From assembly GCF_034140825.1 (NCBI RefSeq), contig NC_089041.1, forward strand, positions 26,425,501 through 26,489,500: a DNA stretch of 64,000 nt, in the 5' to 3' direction. This DNA comes from Oryza sativa Japonica Group. Lineage: Eukaryota > Streptophyta > Magnoliopsida > Poales > Poaceae. The number at the start of each line of letters is the position of its first letter. The first letter of the stretch is position 1. Of this stretch, positions 43,630 to 56,844 are shown in pieces. Both the position numbers and the translations under genes were made by a program. The notes below the pieces were generated by a model. It ran no database searches. It had not been told where the DNA came from and saw only the letters and a program-made list of their open reading frames with translations.

Positions 43630-45936
43630 ATGGCCGCGCGCCGCCCCGGATCGCCCGCTCCCAGGTGGGCGCCATGGCCCCTCCTCGCCGCCGCCGCCGT
43701 GCTCCTCCTCCTCTCGGCCGCGCCGCGGACGGCGCGCGCCCTCCGGTTCGACCTCGAGTCCGGCCACACCAAGTGCATCTCCGACGAGATCAAGGTCAAC
43801 TCCATGGTCGTCGGGAAGTACCACGTCGTCGGCCCCGACCCCAACTTCCCCGACAACCCTCTCCCCGACTCCCACCGCATCTCCCTCAGGGTAAGCGACG
43901 ACGAGCAACCGCGAATCGATTTAGCTAAGCAGCCATGGCGATGGCGCCGAGGGTTTTTGGGTGGGGATTGATGCGATTCGACGCTGATGCCGAGGGGATG
44001 GATGGTTTGGTTTGGTTTGCAGGTGACGTCACCGTACGGGAACAGCGTGCACTACGCGGAGAACGTGCCGTCGGGGAACTTCGCGTTCACGGCGACGGAG
44101 GCCGGCGACTACCTGGCCTGCTTCTGGGCGCCCGACCACAAGCCGCCGGTCTCCATCGGGTTCGAGTTCGACTGGAGGAGCGGCGTCGCGGCCAAGGACT
44201 GGTCCAACGTCGCCAAGAAGGGGCAGGTCGATGTGAGTGTGCTTCGTCTTCTTTTCTGCTCGATTCCTAACCAATCGAGTTCGTTTTCCGTAGTTGGATT
44301 GTTGTGTAGGAGTACTTGACTAGTTTTGTCACTAAGCAAACAGATCGTGGCTACTGATTTGTGTGTGACAGCATGGATTTAGGATTTTTTTTGTCGATTT
44401 CGGCGGTTCTATGTGGAGTGGATTGGGAGTTCATGGGATGAATATTCAGATAATTAATTAGATGGGCTTGAGAGTGACTTTTGTAATTTACTAGCTGTGT
44501 TCATCAATTCCTTGCCAAATGATGTTTGGATCCTTTAAGTTTCAATTAGAAGTTTGTTCCCGTTAGGTTTGGTAGTGATTTTGTGTGTGTAGGGCTGCTA
44601 GATTTTACTTAGGTAGGTTTGAGCTCTTGAAAAGCTGAAAGTAAGGAAATTATGCATGTCATGCGATGAGAATCTAGATATGAAACCTCTGCATGATTTT
44701 AGATGCTTCTTAGTAATCCATGGTGGATTTGCTACTCCCTCCGTTTCACAATGTAAATCATTCTAGCATTTCCCACATTCTAGATAAATATATATCTAGA
44801 TTCATTAGCATTAATATGAATGTGGGAAATGCTAGAATGACTTACATTGTGAAACGGAGGAAGTACTTGAGAAATCTGTTTAGCCAAGTGATTGATAAAT
44901 CTCTCCGCCTGAATTGGACTTTTTGATGTCTGAATGTTTGTTTGGATTGTTTATATATTGATGATATGTTTTTGGATTCCGAATATATGTTTTGCTGTGA
45001 AAGCATACTAGCCAATTCTTCCTCGGTTCAGTTGAATTTGTTTCCATGTAAATGAGGAAAACGGCTGATTCTCAGTAGCCAATAGACTACCCTTACTCTT
45101 TTTGGTGGAGTGTGCACGTCTTGATTTTATACTATATTTCTGGATTGATTTAAATGATTGACATTTCAGTTGTTAGTTGTTTGAAAAATTTAATCGACAT
45201 GTATCATAAGTAGTGGCATCCATACTTATTCAGGTACTATTAGAGGTGATCTACAATAGAGCTTGAGCTTTTCAGGATTTCGATACATGGCCAATATATG
45301 TGTCCGTTTTGATCAAAGGAAGACTCATGCTTGCTGATTCTTTTCTTAGTCTCTCATAAATTGGGCATTGTCAAGTAGCTTAACTGACCATCTAGGAATT
45401 GTGCTAATAAATTTGGTGTCAGGTAGTGTTACCACGTTAGCCCTGTGAGCACTACTCACAAGTCCCTAAACATGTCTGATTTTGTGAGAATATCAGGGCC
45501 AATACATGGGCCATGTTATCTGCGAGAGCAGTTGAGCACTGGAGTAGTGGGGTATTATCTTTCAAAGTAGCTTACAGGTGATGAACAAAATGATTTGTAT
45601 ATGTATTGCAGGTGATGGAGATGGAGTTGAAGAAGCTAGAAGAAACCATCAAATCTATCCATGAAGAAATGTTTTACCTACGTGAAAGGTACTACATATC
45701 ATTGTGACGTTGTCTAACATTATTGCACTAGTCCAACCTACCTTGTGTCTGGCAATCCAGAAATCATATGTTTGACATATCATTTGTCCAGGGAGGAGGA
45801 AATGCAGAACCTGAACAAGCAAACGAACTCAAGAATGGCATGGCTCGGGTTCCTCTCACTCGGAATCTGCCTATCCGTCGCGGGGCTGCAGCTGTGGCAC
45901 CTGAAGACCTTTTTTGAGAGAAAGAAGCTTCTGTAG
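43630..45936 (+). CDS. p24 family cargo receptor (emp24/gp25L/TMED, plant delta type)
   Basis: Four exons: 43630-43890, 44023-44232, 45612-45688, 45792-45936; 693 nt, 230 aa. A signal peptide covers residues 1 to about 37 (Leu/Ala-rich, ending TARA). The GOLD domain starts LRFDLESGHTKCISDE and holds the two conserved cysteines (C49 in HTKCISD, C120 in YLACFW). A coiled-coil stalk follows in exons 3-4 (EMELKKLEETIKSIHEEMFYL). One membrane helix (WLGFLSLGICLSVAGLQLW) leads to a short cytosolic tail with the FF motif and dilysine KKLL end (FFERKKLL), which bind COPII and COPI coats. The protein should cycle between ER and Golgi, sorting cargo. An ATG at 43594 would extend the start by 12 residues, but 43630 opens a normal signal peptide. 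Intron 2 holds a hairpin MITE. Confidence 0.95.
44735..44863. mobile_element. Stowaway MITE, near-perfect hairpin, in p24 intron 2
   Basis: Ends ctccctccgtttcacaatgt and acattgtgaaacggaggaag. The arms pair over almost the whole 129 bp around a tatatatctaga loop. TA on both sides. Confidence 0.9.
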
Positions 45937-46863
45937 TTCTTCTCCAAGATCAAAAGAATATATTGCAGCACGAAAGCGGCTAGGTGTACTTTTTTTTGTG
46001 TCAAGTTTATGTTGCTTAGCGATTACTTGTAAGCAACGATGTGTATTATACTCTATAAATTATATTTAACCGTGCGCCCTAGCTTTGTCCAGTTGAAAGT
46101 TGGAACAGTTGTAAAATGTCATCAGGTTGATCATCCCAATATCTTCTTTACTCCAAGGTTGCCGTGGATTTCAAGTGTCTTGGAAGGACAGCATCATATG
46201 AGGCCTTTTCTCATGTGATTCTAATCTTGCTCTGGAGATCACAAAAGGAGCATCCGTTGAAGATCTGCAGTTTCAAACCACTAACTCTAAGATTCTAATC
46301 TTCCAAACAATTCGAATTGAGACAGAAAAAAATGTCATTATTTGTCATATGCATACGATTCATGAAAAAAAAAACAATACAGAAATAGAAGATCAAAAAG
46401 ACTTCCAGCTCCGATTCCCTGCCGCAACATTTTTTTTCATTTCTAATCAGTAATCTGTTAAAAGGAGTCTGATTAGAGCATACAAAATCTGTTAAAAGGA
46501 GTCTGATTAGAGCATACAAGACCAAAATACAGTTCTGTTTACAAAGTTCACAAAGAACTAGCTTTTTTTTAATCCCCGTAAAAGAAGTGCTTTTAAACAG
46601 ATTACATGGCACATTTACTTCCTGTATCCACTGTACTGATTCTCAAGAAACATAAAAAGAGCAGGGAACCTAACAACAATAATAATTGTTCAAGAAAAAG
46701 AAAAACAAGATATCTGCTTTAGCAGAACAGTACCCATTTTGACCCTTCCTTGGGGCCCTCTAAATTTTGTACATGATAAAATGTCAGGTCTCCCATGAAT
46801 TCCTCACTCGTAACACCACGCGCAGTAGCAATCGATCGCGATGAATAGACAGACATGAAGCTA
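45937..46863. other. Convergent intergenic region between the p24 and kinase genes
   Basis: 3' UTRs of two convergent genes. A 34-bp tandem duplication (ctgttaaaaggagtctgatt) is at about 46451-46520. Otherwise nothing recognisable. Confidence 0.55.
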
Positions 46864-49800
46864 TTACTGGGAGAACAAATGCCAATGGTGATCGTGCGCA
46901 GCTAAGTACTCCTTGATCTTCTCGAGCCTCTTGAGGATCTCTAGGAAAGATGGCCTCAGATGGATATCCCCGGACCAGCATAGCTCAATTAACCTGCAAT
47001 GAGGAAATCCATGTTAAATTAAGGCGATCAAGTGATAAGAGACTAGTTGAAGTAAGCATGGCTGTTGGAATGTTTCAGGGTTTTGTTTTAGCTTGCACGT
47101 ACTCCTTTAACTCGTTAGTAAATCCCTTCGAACGAAAGGGTGGGCGATGCCCTTCTCCCACATACTTTGCGGCTTCATAAGGTTCATAGTTAGAGAAAGG
47201 TGGATCCCCTTCAAGCATCTACAATCAGAGGAACATTTTGTCATCCAGAACAGAAGTGATCATACGATATAACTTGCTACTTGGTGCTTGCTTGCAAGTT
47301 TTAGGTGGCAAAGTTACCTCGTAAAGTATCATAGCAAACGAGAAGACATCAACTTTCTTGTCATATTTCCGGTGTTTGAATACTTCAGGAGCCATGTACC
47401 GGTCTATGTGAATACAGAAATCAAACAAGTTGTCAAGATGAATTCGAAAGAAGAGATATGAGGAAAGATAGTATAACGCCTGAACACTTACAGCTTCCAG
47501 TCTCCCCAGTCATCTTGTACACATCATTGGCATGCTGGGCTTTGATAATCTTGCTAAGACCAAAATCTCCAACTTTCAAGTGATTGGCAGCAGAATTTAC
47601 TAGAAGAATGTTTCTGGATGTCGACACAATAGATTAGAGAGACCAACCCAGGAAACTACTTGTATTAGCATAACCACAGAATTCAGCATACCTTGGTTTT
47701 AAGTCCCGGTGAATTACAACATTAGGTTCATTATGAAGATAGGCCATGCCCCTGCAAGATACAGGTGATTGTGGGAAAAGAACACGTGGGTCAATGTTCA
47801 ATAATTAGAGGGGGGAAAAAGACCACATGATCAATTAAGTTAGAATCCACTAAAGGCTTTGTTCAGTTAATCCCACCAACAAGGGTATTGAGGTGTGGAA
47901 TTAATCCCTCTTAATCCCCTCCGGATTAACTAAACAAGGTCTAAGGGTAATGCATGATGGTTCAAAGATGTTATAGTGTTAGCACTATAACTAGAAAATA
48001 TTATGATCGTGATGATACGCTCATTTCAAGCTGAGTTTATAGCATTTACTACATTAGTGATGTTGGCAGTTCAAATGGATCTAATAGATCATTGACTTGC
48101 ATTGGTCTTACTGATCACTTGGATGCCAAGAAACTTTGTGTAAAGCAGAGGTGTTATTCCATTAGCCAGTATCCTAAAGATGAATCTAACTACAGTCCAT
48201 AAATAGGATTTTTTTTTATAACCATAGCCTCAAGTGCAGAACTAGAGTATAATAGAGAATCATTTTACTGTCAAAAGGGTATAGTTTTTTAGCAAACGAA
48301 ATTCTTGCACAAGTCATATTTTCATCCAGATTAGGTGTTTTATAAGGCTAAAAGCACATCTGCACGTGAGAGCTGACAATACCTGGCAATGTCTAGTGCG
48401 AAATTAACAGCAGTTGCTGGGGCAAGTGCACCTTTCTCCTTCAGGTATTGATGAAGGTCGCCCTGGAAAACACATTTGAACTCAGCATTTGCGAGTATTC
48501 CAAACAGTCCAAATGACAAGATATTATTACAAAAGAATACGCACTCCTCGTAAAAACTCAGTAACGAGCATTAAAGGCTTGGTTTCTGTGACTGCTCCAA
48601 GGAACTGCACAATATTTGGATGTCTCAGCTTTATTAGCAAGTTGACTTCATGCTTGAAATCTTGTCTGCATACCCCAAAAAAACTGATGAGGAATCATTC
48701 CAAGAAGCAAACATGTTACACAAAACTAGAACTGCTTCTATTCAAACCTTGAATATTAGTTAGTTAACCAGAATACATGCAAAGTACATGTCCTAGACCC
48801 CTAGTTATTCAGTTGGAATACTCCAAGATTAATAAATATTAGTGATTAAGTAGATATAGTTCACTTACATCACCAGCCTGTCATCAGATAGAGATGGAAG
48901 AATGCGCTTGACAGCAATAGGTGTTCCTCGCCAGTTGGCTTTCAGAATTTCACCAAAAGAGCCCTGCAGTAGTTGAGATGTTTGGTTAACTCAAAATAAC
49001 ACAACATTAAATGGACTAGTACATGGTCACAATGCAATGGGTATGTTCATGAACTTCCTAGTACGGTTAACTTTTATTTTCATTTGTTTATTTAAACAGC
49101 CAAAACGATCTTTTATGGCTTCAAGCCATGCTTAACAGTTAAACATCTGTTAATATCCGCTCATGTATACCAATTTCTGCCTCTCAATAGGCCAGTTCAA
49201 GAGGTACAAATCCAGTACCTCTGAATCTCAGTTGGCAAAATATTCAGAGAGTTAGACAGTAATTAAAAAAGGTTTTGATTTCATTGTAGTAGGAACAAAC
49301 CAAATGCTGCAGAAATTGAAACTTCAATATGTTAGTGATCAAAATTTCTATCTAGAAATGAAAACTGAAAGCGCACAGCTGGCTCACAGCTAATATAATG
49401 GCAAGTTTTGAACACCCAACTATCTCTATTTGCATATAACATCTAAAAAGATCATCCTGCAATCAATTTACATCAATTGTGTGATCGATTCTCAGTGTCA
49501 GTGTGTCACTACTTCCTATGGATAACCCCATTCAGTTTACTTTCATAGCAATGGTCATGTTTTCTTACCAATGATTTGCATGAAACTAAGATAATTAGGG
49601 AATTATATACCTTTCCGATGATAACAGCTTTTGAGAAATCCAACTCAAGAGGGTTAATCTCCCAGTCAGCCTTGTTTGTTAGGGGTGGTGGAATTGTCTT
49701 TGGTTCAAAATGACTTCCAGTTTTCCCCTACAGGAGAAACAAAATCAGAGGAATCCAATGTATTTGAGCACAATATCATACTGCATAAATCAATAAGCAC

Positions 49801-51557
49801 AAAAAGATTAATTAGAAATTTCTACCCTAAATAGAAGATTTATTTTAACTGCATGGAACATAACAATGTAGTTGTGCTCAAGATGCACCAAAGTTGCACA
49901 TGAAACGAAAATAGCAAAAAAGGTTCTATAAAACTCATTCATAGCATATTCGGTATGATTCCAAAAAGAACAATATCACAATATCAGCATCCATAGCATA
50001 TCCAGTATGATCTCCAAAAGAACATCATCAGAGCTTTCATTGACAATGATGAATTTGTTGTACATACTGCAGTTGCTAGCTGATGCTTGTGTAGCACCAC
50101 CACAACTGAATCCTTTGGTAACTCGTCTAATATTACGCGAAAATTGCCACTGGCACATCCAAATACCCTGTTTCTACACTAATAACAATATTTGCGACCA
50201 TGTGCCTGGATCAAGCTTATAAACATTATGCCAAGAACAGCTGCAGAGCGATATACAGGGAACTCACCCACTAATTCCATAACATAGAGTGACTGGTGGA
50301 ATCGGAATACCTGGTGTTCAAGTTAGAAATTTAGTAATGTTGAGCTAACGGTTAAACCTAAATTCCCCTATTACTTTGCTAGGCAAATAACCAAGACAGA
50401 CTCTCAAACTGAACCTAAGTCAATGGCCACGTACATATGTCAATCCACCATGTTCCTTGAGTAGCTCGATCATAGCATGCCTCTTTGCACCCTCCGCATC
50501 AGCAAGTGGCTGTACAACAAGCAAAAGTCAGCATTATAAACTGCTATCCCAAATACAACCACAGTATTACAGTTGACTGAAATCCCACTGCATGCAGAAC
50601 AAATCAGCAGACCAAACACAAAAGCTCTGTCCAATAACACGTGATAGACCATTTTTCCCATCAAAACTTATCACCAAACCAAATCAGCAATTTAATGGTC
50701 CAATGCACTAAATGGAATTCGGCGAAATGTACTATATCCAAGCGATTAATAGCAAACAAGGCTGAAACTCGATGAAGAATTCATTGCAGGAACACGCATT
50801 CAATAACGAGCATAGCACTAGCCCCAAGTCAATCCACAGCATAAGCTTCAAAATTCGTCAAACAAGCAAGCTCTAACCCTACCCAAAGCGATCCCCAAAA
50901 TCCAATCGAATCAAAAGCAGCATATTGCAAACTAAGAACCGTAGCTGATCGCTTTCTCTCCGAAACCATCGATTCGTCGCAGAACAAGCCAAATCCAATC
51001 CGAACAAAAATCCAAAAATAGCTCAAACCGAATCCCCAATCCGGATCATTTCGATACACCATCCCGAACAGAGCCCAAGCCGCGGCACGACCCCAAATCC
51101 AATCCACACCGACGCAACACGCCCTCCATTTCCAGCGCGCGCAGACGTCGCGAGAGAGAGGGCCGAGGGGCACGGCGTGCCTCACCGTGTTCTGCCAGCG
51201 ATCCTGGGCGTTGACGTCGGCGCCGTTGGCGATGAGGCACTCGGCGACGTCGTGCCACCCGTGGAGCGCAGCGACGTGGAGCGGCGTGCGGCTGTCGTAG
51301 TCGCGGGCGTTGACGAGCGCGGCGTCCTCCTCCAGCAGCTTCCGCACGGCGCCGGCGTCGTTCTGGTGCGTGTGCCACAGGATCAGCGACGTCCTCGCCA
51401 CAAGCCCCTTGTCGTCGAACCGCCGCCGCGCCCCGCTGCTCCCCGACGACCCCGCCCCTCCCCCTCCCCCTCCCCGTCCACCTCCTCCGCTCCCCCCGCT
51501 CTCGCTCCCGCTTCCCCCTCCCCTCGCCGCCGCCGCCTCCTCCTCCGCCCCGCTCAT
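46864..51557 (-). CDS. VIK: Ankyrin-repeat Raf-like protein kinase, VIK-like
   Basis: Eleven exons on the minus strand: 51557-51186, 50509-50435, 49727-49611, 48963-48869, 48665-48545, 48462-48383, 47751-47692, 47613-47492, 47403-47318, 47218-47103, 46993-46864; 1,374 nt, 457 aa. Residues 1 to about 48 are Gly/Ser-rich. Ankyrin repeats follow (SRTPLHVAALHGWHDVAECL, NGADVNAQDRW). The kinase domain starts at about 181: Gly loop GKGSFGE, VAIK lysine in IAVKR, HRDLKPRN loop, DFG in VGDFGLSK, activation segment MTGETGS and APEVF. It ends in HDHHWHLFSQ. The order and wording match Arabidopsis VIK, a Raf-like MAP3K (integrin-linked-kinase group) that binds the VH1/BRL2 receptor and phosphorylates a vacuolar sugar transporter. 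Key catalytic residues are present, so it should be active. Substrates here are inferred. Intron 6 carries a small MITE. Confidence 0.95.
47854..47941. mobile_element. Tourist-like MITE in kinase intron 6
   Basis: Inverted ends aggctttgttcagttaatcc and ggattaactaaacaaggtc, flanked by taa on both sides (47851-47853, 47942-47944), the 3-bp duplication of PIF/Harbinger elements. Confidence 0.75.
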
Positions 51558-51711
51558 CTCCCCCTCTCCTCTCGTCTCTCCTCGTGTCTGCGTGTGCTTG
51601 TCTCTCCTCTGACCTCTCGCGGTCGCGGCTTTCTGGAATCCTACTATTCGGGGGATTTTTATTCGGAGGGTGTCTCGGGGCGCGTGAGCGATCGGATCCG
51701 ATCCGATCTGA

Positions 51712-52250
51712 CTAATCTCTCTCTCCCGACACCTTAGTTAGCGACTAATCACAGGGGTAATGAACTATAGCCAACTAGTACTATAAACTTATAGCAGGTA
51801 CAACAACAAAGTATAAGCCAGCTATAACTATATATCGAGGAGATAAAAGAAAAAAAAAAGAAAGATAAGCAGCGGACTATATATTTGTAGTTAACTGTAG
51901 CACGGACTTAAGACACAATGTATCTATGATAGATAGGATCAGATATTAATTGTGTAATATATATTTATAGACAACTATATTGTATAAATTAGCTATTAAA
52001 TCGACATGATATGAAGCTAGTAGTATAGCTCACCACTAGTTCCAAATCATCTATAGTCAATTTAATAGCTAATAGATACAATAGTTACCTATAAACATAT
52101 ATCTATACTATTGTACATAGTCCCATCTATCAGACACATATTACATCTTATAGTTCGTGCTATAGCTAGCTATAAATACGTAGTTAGCTATCCGATATGA
52201 CTAATCTCTCTCCATGACAGCGTAGTTAGCGAGACTAATCACAGGGGTAA
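51712..52250. repeat. Direct repeats flanking an AT-rich MITE-like insert
   Basis: A ~50-bp segment with gactaatctctctc and actaatcacaggggtaa occurs at 51712-51765 and 52199-52250. The interval is AT-rich with agccagctataa/ctagctataa motifs like the AGAGCA MITE family. Confidence 0.65.
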
Positions 52251-52619
52251 GTAAAAGCTTGGGCGTTTTGGTTAGCTTAACCGACGCCCACTTGTCGTGT
52301 GCCAGGCTGGCCGGTTCATCGAACCAGAATACCGGACCCATCTGAAACTTGCCAAACACACGCCACGGAATAAGGTGTAACAGACATAATATGGCCCCGT
52401 TTATTTTGAGCTTTATTTATGGGTGGAATCATACACTGTATTAGTGTATTGTTTAATGCCATCATTTGCATGGGCAACATTTCATTTATAAATCATGGCA
52501 GAAGAAACCGATTATCTGATGCTCAGTTTGAAGCAGATTATTAAGAAGATTGTTTTGTGAATTATCTACTTTGTGGTAGGGATAAATTACATATTTTAAA
52601 TAGATGGGTTTAACAGATA

Positions 52620-52931
52620 CTCCCTCCATTCCAAATTAATCTACATATTTCATAGATACACCAAGACCAAGAAAAACTAATAATTCTTTCATACTATATT
52701 TACTCTAGCAACAAACTCTAAGCATACACCATCCCCACTATTTTCTAGCCAATAGCAAATCAAAATATTACATGTGGGTTATAAATACTTGTGTGCATGG
52801 ATGCATGCATCAATGTCCATTTACTCTAATGCACAAATAAAGAATAGACTTAATAAATGAACACAAATATGTAGATCATTTAGGAATAACCTTAAAAAAT
52901 CTATATGTAGATCAATTTGAAATGGAGGGAG
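52620..52931. mobile_element. Stowaway-like MITE, 312 bp
   Basis: Ends ctccctccattccaaattaa and caatttgaaatggagggag. Inner atctacatatt/atatgtagat are inverted. TA on both sides. Confidence 0.8.
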
Positions 52932-55239
52932 TAACTTACAAATAATGAGTACAATAGAATTAGTGTTTTTTTAAAAAAAAATGTGTGTTTTGAGGCGTTG
53001 AACAAATAAACTGATTCAGCAATTGATAATAATTTGAAAATAACTGTTGAATCAGTTTATTTATCAACATTGGAACCGTAGTGCTATCATATAATTTCAA
53101 AATACTCCAATAGTTTTCATAATAACCGCTTAGTATATATATTTTTTAGAGATTGATACGGTTATTTAAAAAAAAGTAAAGTTTAATGGTGAAATATTGT
53201 GATTGATTAAGAAGTGAAGCTATGTAAGAAAATTGGATGATGGAGGTGTGATTGTTTGATAAGAGAATGATGATGGATAAGTTGTTATATTTGGAACAAA
53301 TTTTAAATACTAAAATTTGATAAATTTTAGGATGGAGGAGGTGTGTATTTTGATTTATCTTACCTCTAAAAATTTATTGGCTCCATGTATAAAAAACCAA
53401 TATAGTATCGGATATTGATACATCTTAGTTTCTGTGCATATTCATATTATTACTATGAAGTGTCAATCCGATATTTTTTTATGGAGGGGTAGTTAGCACT
53501 GACCCTTCGTGGTTCCTACGGTGCACGCAAAAGTGATCGTCACTTCTGTGCTACAACGGGCAGGCAATTGTTCTGGCTGCAGCTTACTCCGTACTGTATA
53601 TTCGCAAAGGGTGTCACTTCACTGTCCTCACTTGCCTGGAATAAACTAAAGTTGGGTTCTTTTTCTATACATAAAAAGAGTCGCGTGCTTTTTTTCTTTT
53701 TCAATGGGGCCTGATACGATACGAGCATAATGCATCGCCACACTTAATGCTACTGATAATATATTCTGTGTGAGTCAGATAGGCTATCAGTTTATTTCCA
53801 ATAAGCAAAAGGCAATTAATGATTCGATCAGGTCGGCAATGTGCATCGTCGTTGGCCGTTGGGTCGCTTGGATTGATTGATTCCGTGTGCTGCTGCTAGT
53901 ACTATACAGCACATGGATTTTGACATGTTTCGGCTCTTTGTGGACTCTGTGATCTCTGCAAGATCGCTATTAGTACTAATCCCCTTTCTCTTAAGAGCCC
54001 ACTTCATATTATTAAAACAACGTATATAACACATTAGCTATAAGGTTGGGTGTAATTTTTTTCTAATCTATCTATCTCTTATTTATGCATTTAATGTATT
54101 TATTTTAGAGTTTATATTAAGCTAGCTTTTATATAAGAGCAAATATTTTTCATTTTTTTTATATATCTCTTCTTGACGTAAGTTTAAAAGTAAATTTATA
54201 GCTCATCATTATGCTTGCTCTAATATCCTTTTCATTTTTGTCTTTTTTAGGCCGTGACAGCGATACCAGTATTTGTCAGGGCGGAAAATGACACCGACAC
54301 TGACAAGTTACAACTTGTGTTCTATTCTGAACTTCCAATGCGATTTCATTAGCAAAATAATAAAAAAAAACTCTAATCTTAAGCGCTGTTCTGGATTACG
54401 ACCTATACTTATCAGTGACGCATTATGTTTACTTGCCAGATAATCTATTGTTTGATTGTTTTTATCGGAATCGTCGATTTACGGGTGCCACTTGAGATAA
54501 TCATTATGCACTAGAGGATGACGCGAATTGATCAAAATAACGGGGCGTGACTATATAATTGCTCACAAAGTATATATGCTTAGACGAAAGAGTTGACCAA
54601 GATCAGGTTAAAGAAAATTTCATCAAAGGGATAATGCACGTATGCTCCCCGATTTGGCTACGATGATTCAACTTAGAGGTAATTACAAGTCAACTTAAGC
54701 TAACCAGTTACTCGTGTGCAATCTAATCACTGTATTTAGCTATTACTAGTTGCTTATCCGGTTAGAGGGCAGAGGCGCAGGATGATGTAAGATTAGACTT
54801 CCGCTTTTTGTAGTGCGCTTTCGTCATTGCGGGTATCCGGAAAAGGAATAAGTTCATTTGAGGTCCCTTAATTTGTCAACGAATCCGATTTTCGTCCTTC
54901 AACCGAAAACCAAATACAAGAGGTACCTCAACTATCAAAACCGGTGCACTCAAGGTCCCTCGGTGGTTTAGATGGTGGTTTTGGCTGATGTGGCGCCTAC
55001 GTGGCTAGTTTGACTCGGTCTTCATCTGGCGTGGCATTGACGTGGCGCTTACGTGGCAATTCGATCTGGAAAAATAAAAAAACCCGTAGGACCCACATGT
55101 CAGTTTCACACACAAAATAATAATAAAATGGTGAGACCTACGTGGACCCCATATGTTATCCTCTCCTTTCGTCTTCCCACTCTCCTCTCTCTCTTCTTCC
55201 CTACGGGGCGACGGGCGGAGTAGGGCGACGGCGGCCGAA

Positions 55240-55480
55240 GCGGCGGCGGGAATCGGCATCACCTTGGACGTCTTCTCGTCGGAGACCAATGAATGGGCGA
55301 AGCGCGATGCGGTGTTCGGCGGCGTTGAGGCCTCGTTGCTGTCCCCCAGTCCCCCACCATGCACTATCGCGGCGGCATCCTCCACGTGCTCGTGTACCCC
55401 CGACCGCGTCGTGCTTACGGACCTCGGTGCCAGCCTCCTCTCTATCTCCTTCTTCCTTTCGCTCCCAAAGTCCCAATGAG
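55240..55480 (+). pseudogene. Captured gene fragment, F-box/kelch-associated-like, within the MULE
   Basis: In the + frame from about 55264 the peptide DVFSSETNEWAKRDAVFGG reads like the FBA-type domain found in many rice F-box proteins. A neighbouring frame gives YRGGILHVLVY, and DRVVLTDL also fits that domain, so the piece appears frame-disrupted. No F-box and no complete gene are present. Identification rests on motif resemblance only. Confidence 0.45.
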
Positions 55481-55620
55481 GAGGCATGGTTCAGAGCTTG
55501 CACCATCGACAACAGAGTTGTCCGCGCACGGCGCATCCTTGTGCAGCTCTATGACACACCCTGGTCGAAATTGCATAACGAATTGATCACCAACACTATC
55601 AATATACTGCTGGCCTATCC

Positions 55621-56040
55621 TTGTCCATTTCAGCAACCTCATTCATCACTCCTTTGAACCACTCAAATGACAACGGCTCCCGGGTAACCCAGGAAAATTG
55701 TGCGCAGCTTGTTCTGTATGCCCTCTTCTTGTTGTTACTTCTTGTTGACACACTGAAGCTATTGGCGACGACCGACGACGCCCGGCAAGAAAGGGAGGAG
55801 CGACGGGAGGTGGCCAGCGATCGAGGAGGGAGCCGCGGCATTCCTCAGCGGTGGAAGAGGTGGCGGCTATGGCGGAAGGCGGTTGACGAGGCAGAGGAGG
55901 TGCAGCCAGCAGCCGCCACCCCTGTGGAGGAAGAAGAAAAAGATGAAGACTCGACCGCCACGTCGGCAGCGTCTGCACCCGACACGAGCGAGGAGCCGGA
56001 GGAGGAGGAGGAGGCCCCGACGTCGAGGCGGAGGAAGTGA
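55621..56040 (+). other. Open frame of 139 codons inside the MULE, unassigned
   Basis: Starts [20 protein letters not shown] and ends in a Glu-rich then basic tail (EEPEEEEEAPTSRRRK). Composition-driven, no domain recognised. It may be captured GC-rich host DNA rather than a gene. Confidence 0.25.
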
Positions 56041-56844
56041 TAAGCCCTTCCATTGAGTCATCGGAGGAGCCATCCGCCGCCGCTGCCACCATCTCCCCGG
56101 CCGCGGCCACCGTCAACGAGGGCCCCGTGGGAGCTCCCGGCCCCGGGACCGCCGAGGAGGAGGAGGAGAGCGGCACTAGCGCCATGCAGCATATAGTTGC
56201 CTCCCCGCCACTACGCCTCCTCGTTGCCGCGGCTCCCTCCTCGCCAGGCGCCGTCGCCGCTACTCCGGCGAGGCAGCGACCCCTTCCCGTGCCGCTGCTC
56301 CCCACCGCCGCTGGGAACAACCTATCAGTGCAGGGGAGAGAGAGGAGGGATAGAGAGAAGAGGAGGGGATTGAGGATGACATGTGGGGTTCGCGTGGGTC
56401 CCACCATTTTTATTAATTTGTGTGTGAAATTGACATGTGGGTCGCATGGGTATTATTATTATTTTTGGATCGAATTGCCACGTAAGCACCACGTCAATGC
56501 CACGTCAGATGAAGACCGAGTCAAACTAGCCACGTAGGCGCCACGTCAGCCAAAACCGCCATCTAAACCACCGAGGGACCTTGAGTGCACCATTTTTGAT
56601 AGTTGAGAGACCGACGAAAATCGGATTCGTTGACAAGTTAAGGGACCTCAGATGAACTTATTCCTCCAGAAAATGCTGTCCGTTTTAGAACAGTCTGGGC
56701 CCACTACGCGCTTCGGCCTGGTTATCGGACAGACTGCGCGGGCTCAATTCAGGTCCACCATATCTGGATCGCTACCATTTCAATCGGCCCAAGAATGCTC
56801 CGAATTTCTTCATCCTTCATTTCACTCTCCAAAAGGAGACTATA

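Larger units (their letters stand above)
51558..54844. other. Intergenic region upstream of the kinase gene
   Basis: Holds a duplicated segment with an AT-rich insert (51712-52250), a MITE (52620-52931) and an AGAGCA-type MITE-like stretch near 54021-54225. The rest of 52940-54840 shows no gene or repeat I can support. Confidence 0.55.
54845..56664. mobile_element. Mutator-like element (MULE) with long terminal inverted repeats, probable Pack-MULE
   Basis: 1,820 bp. Inverted repeats of about 200 bp start ggaataagttcatttgaggt and end acctcagatgaacttattcc. Both contain the ccacgt-rich, aaaaccgcc/ggcggttt-like and ggtccctcggtggtttagat blocks. The flanks carry a 9-bp duplication, tccggaaaa (54836-54844) and tccagaaaa (56665-56673), with one mismatch. 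No transposase frame is present. The GC-rich centre (55200-56330) is unlike the ends and includes a DVFSSETNEWAKRD peptide resembling F-box-associated proteins. Confidence 0.88.

Noticed and set aside
51760-52200. Possible non-coding RNA gene in the AT-rich block upstream of the kinase
   Set aside because: Its motifs are shared with MITE-like copies at 22425 and 56845, so a transposon origin explains it better.
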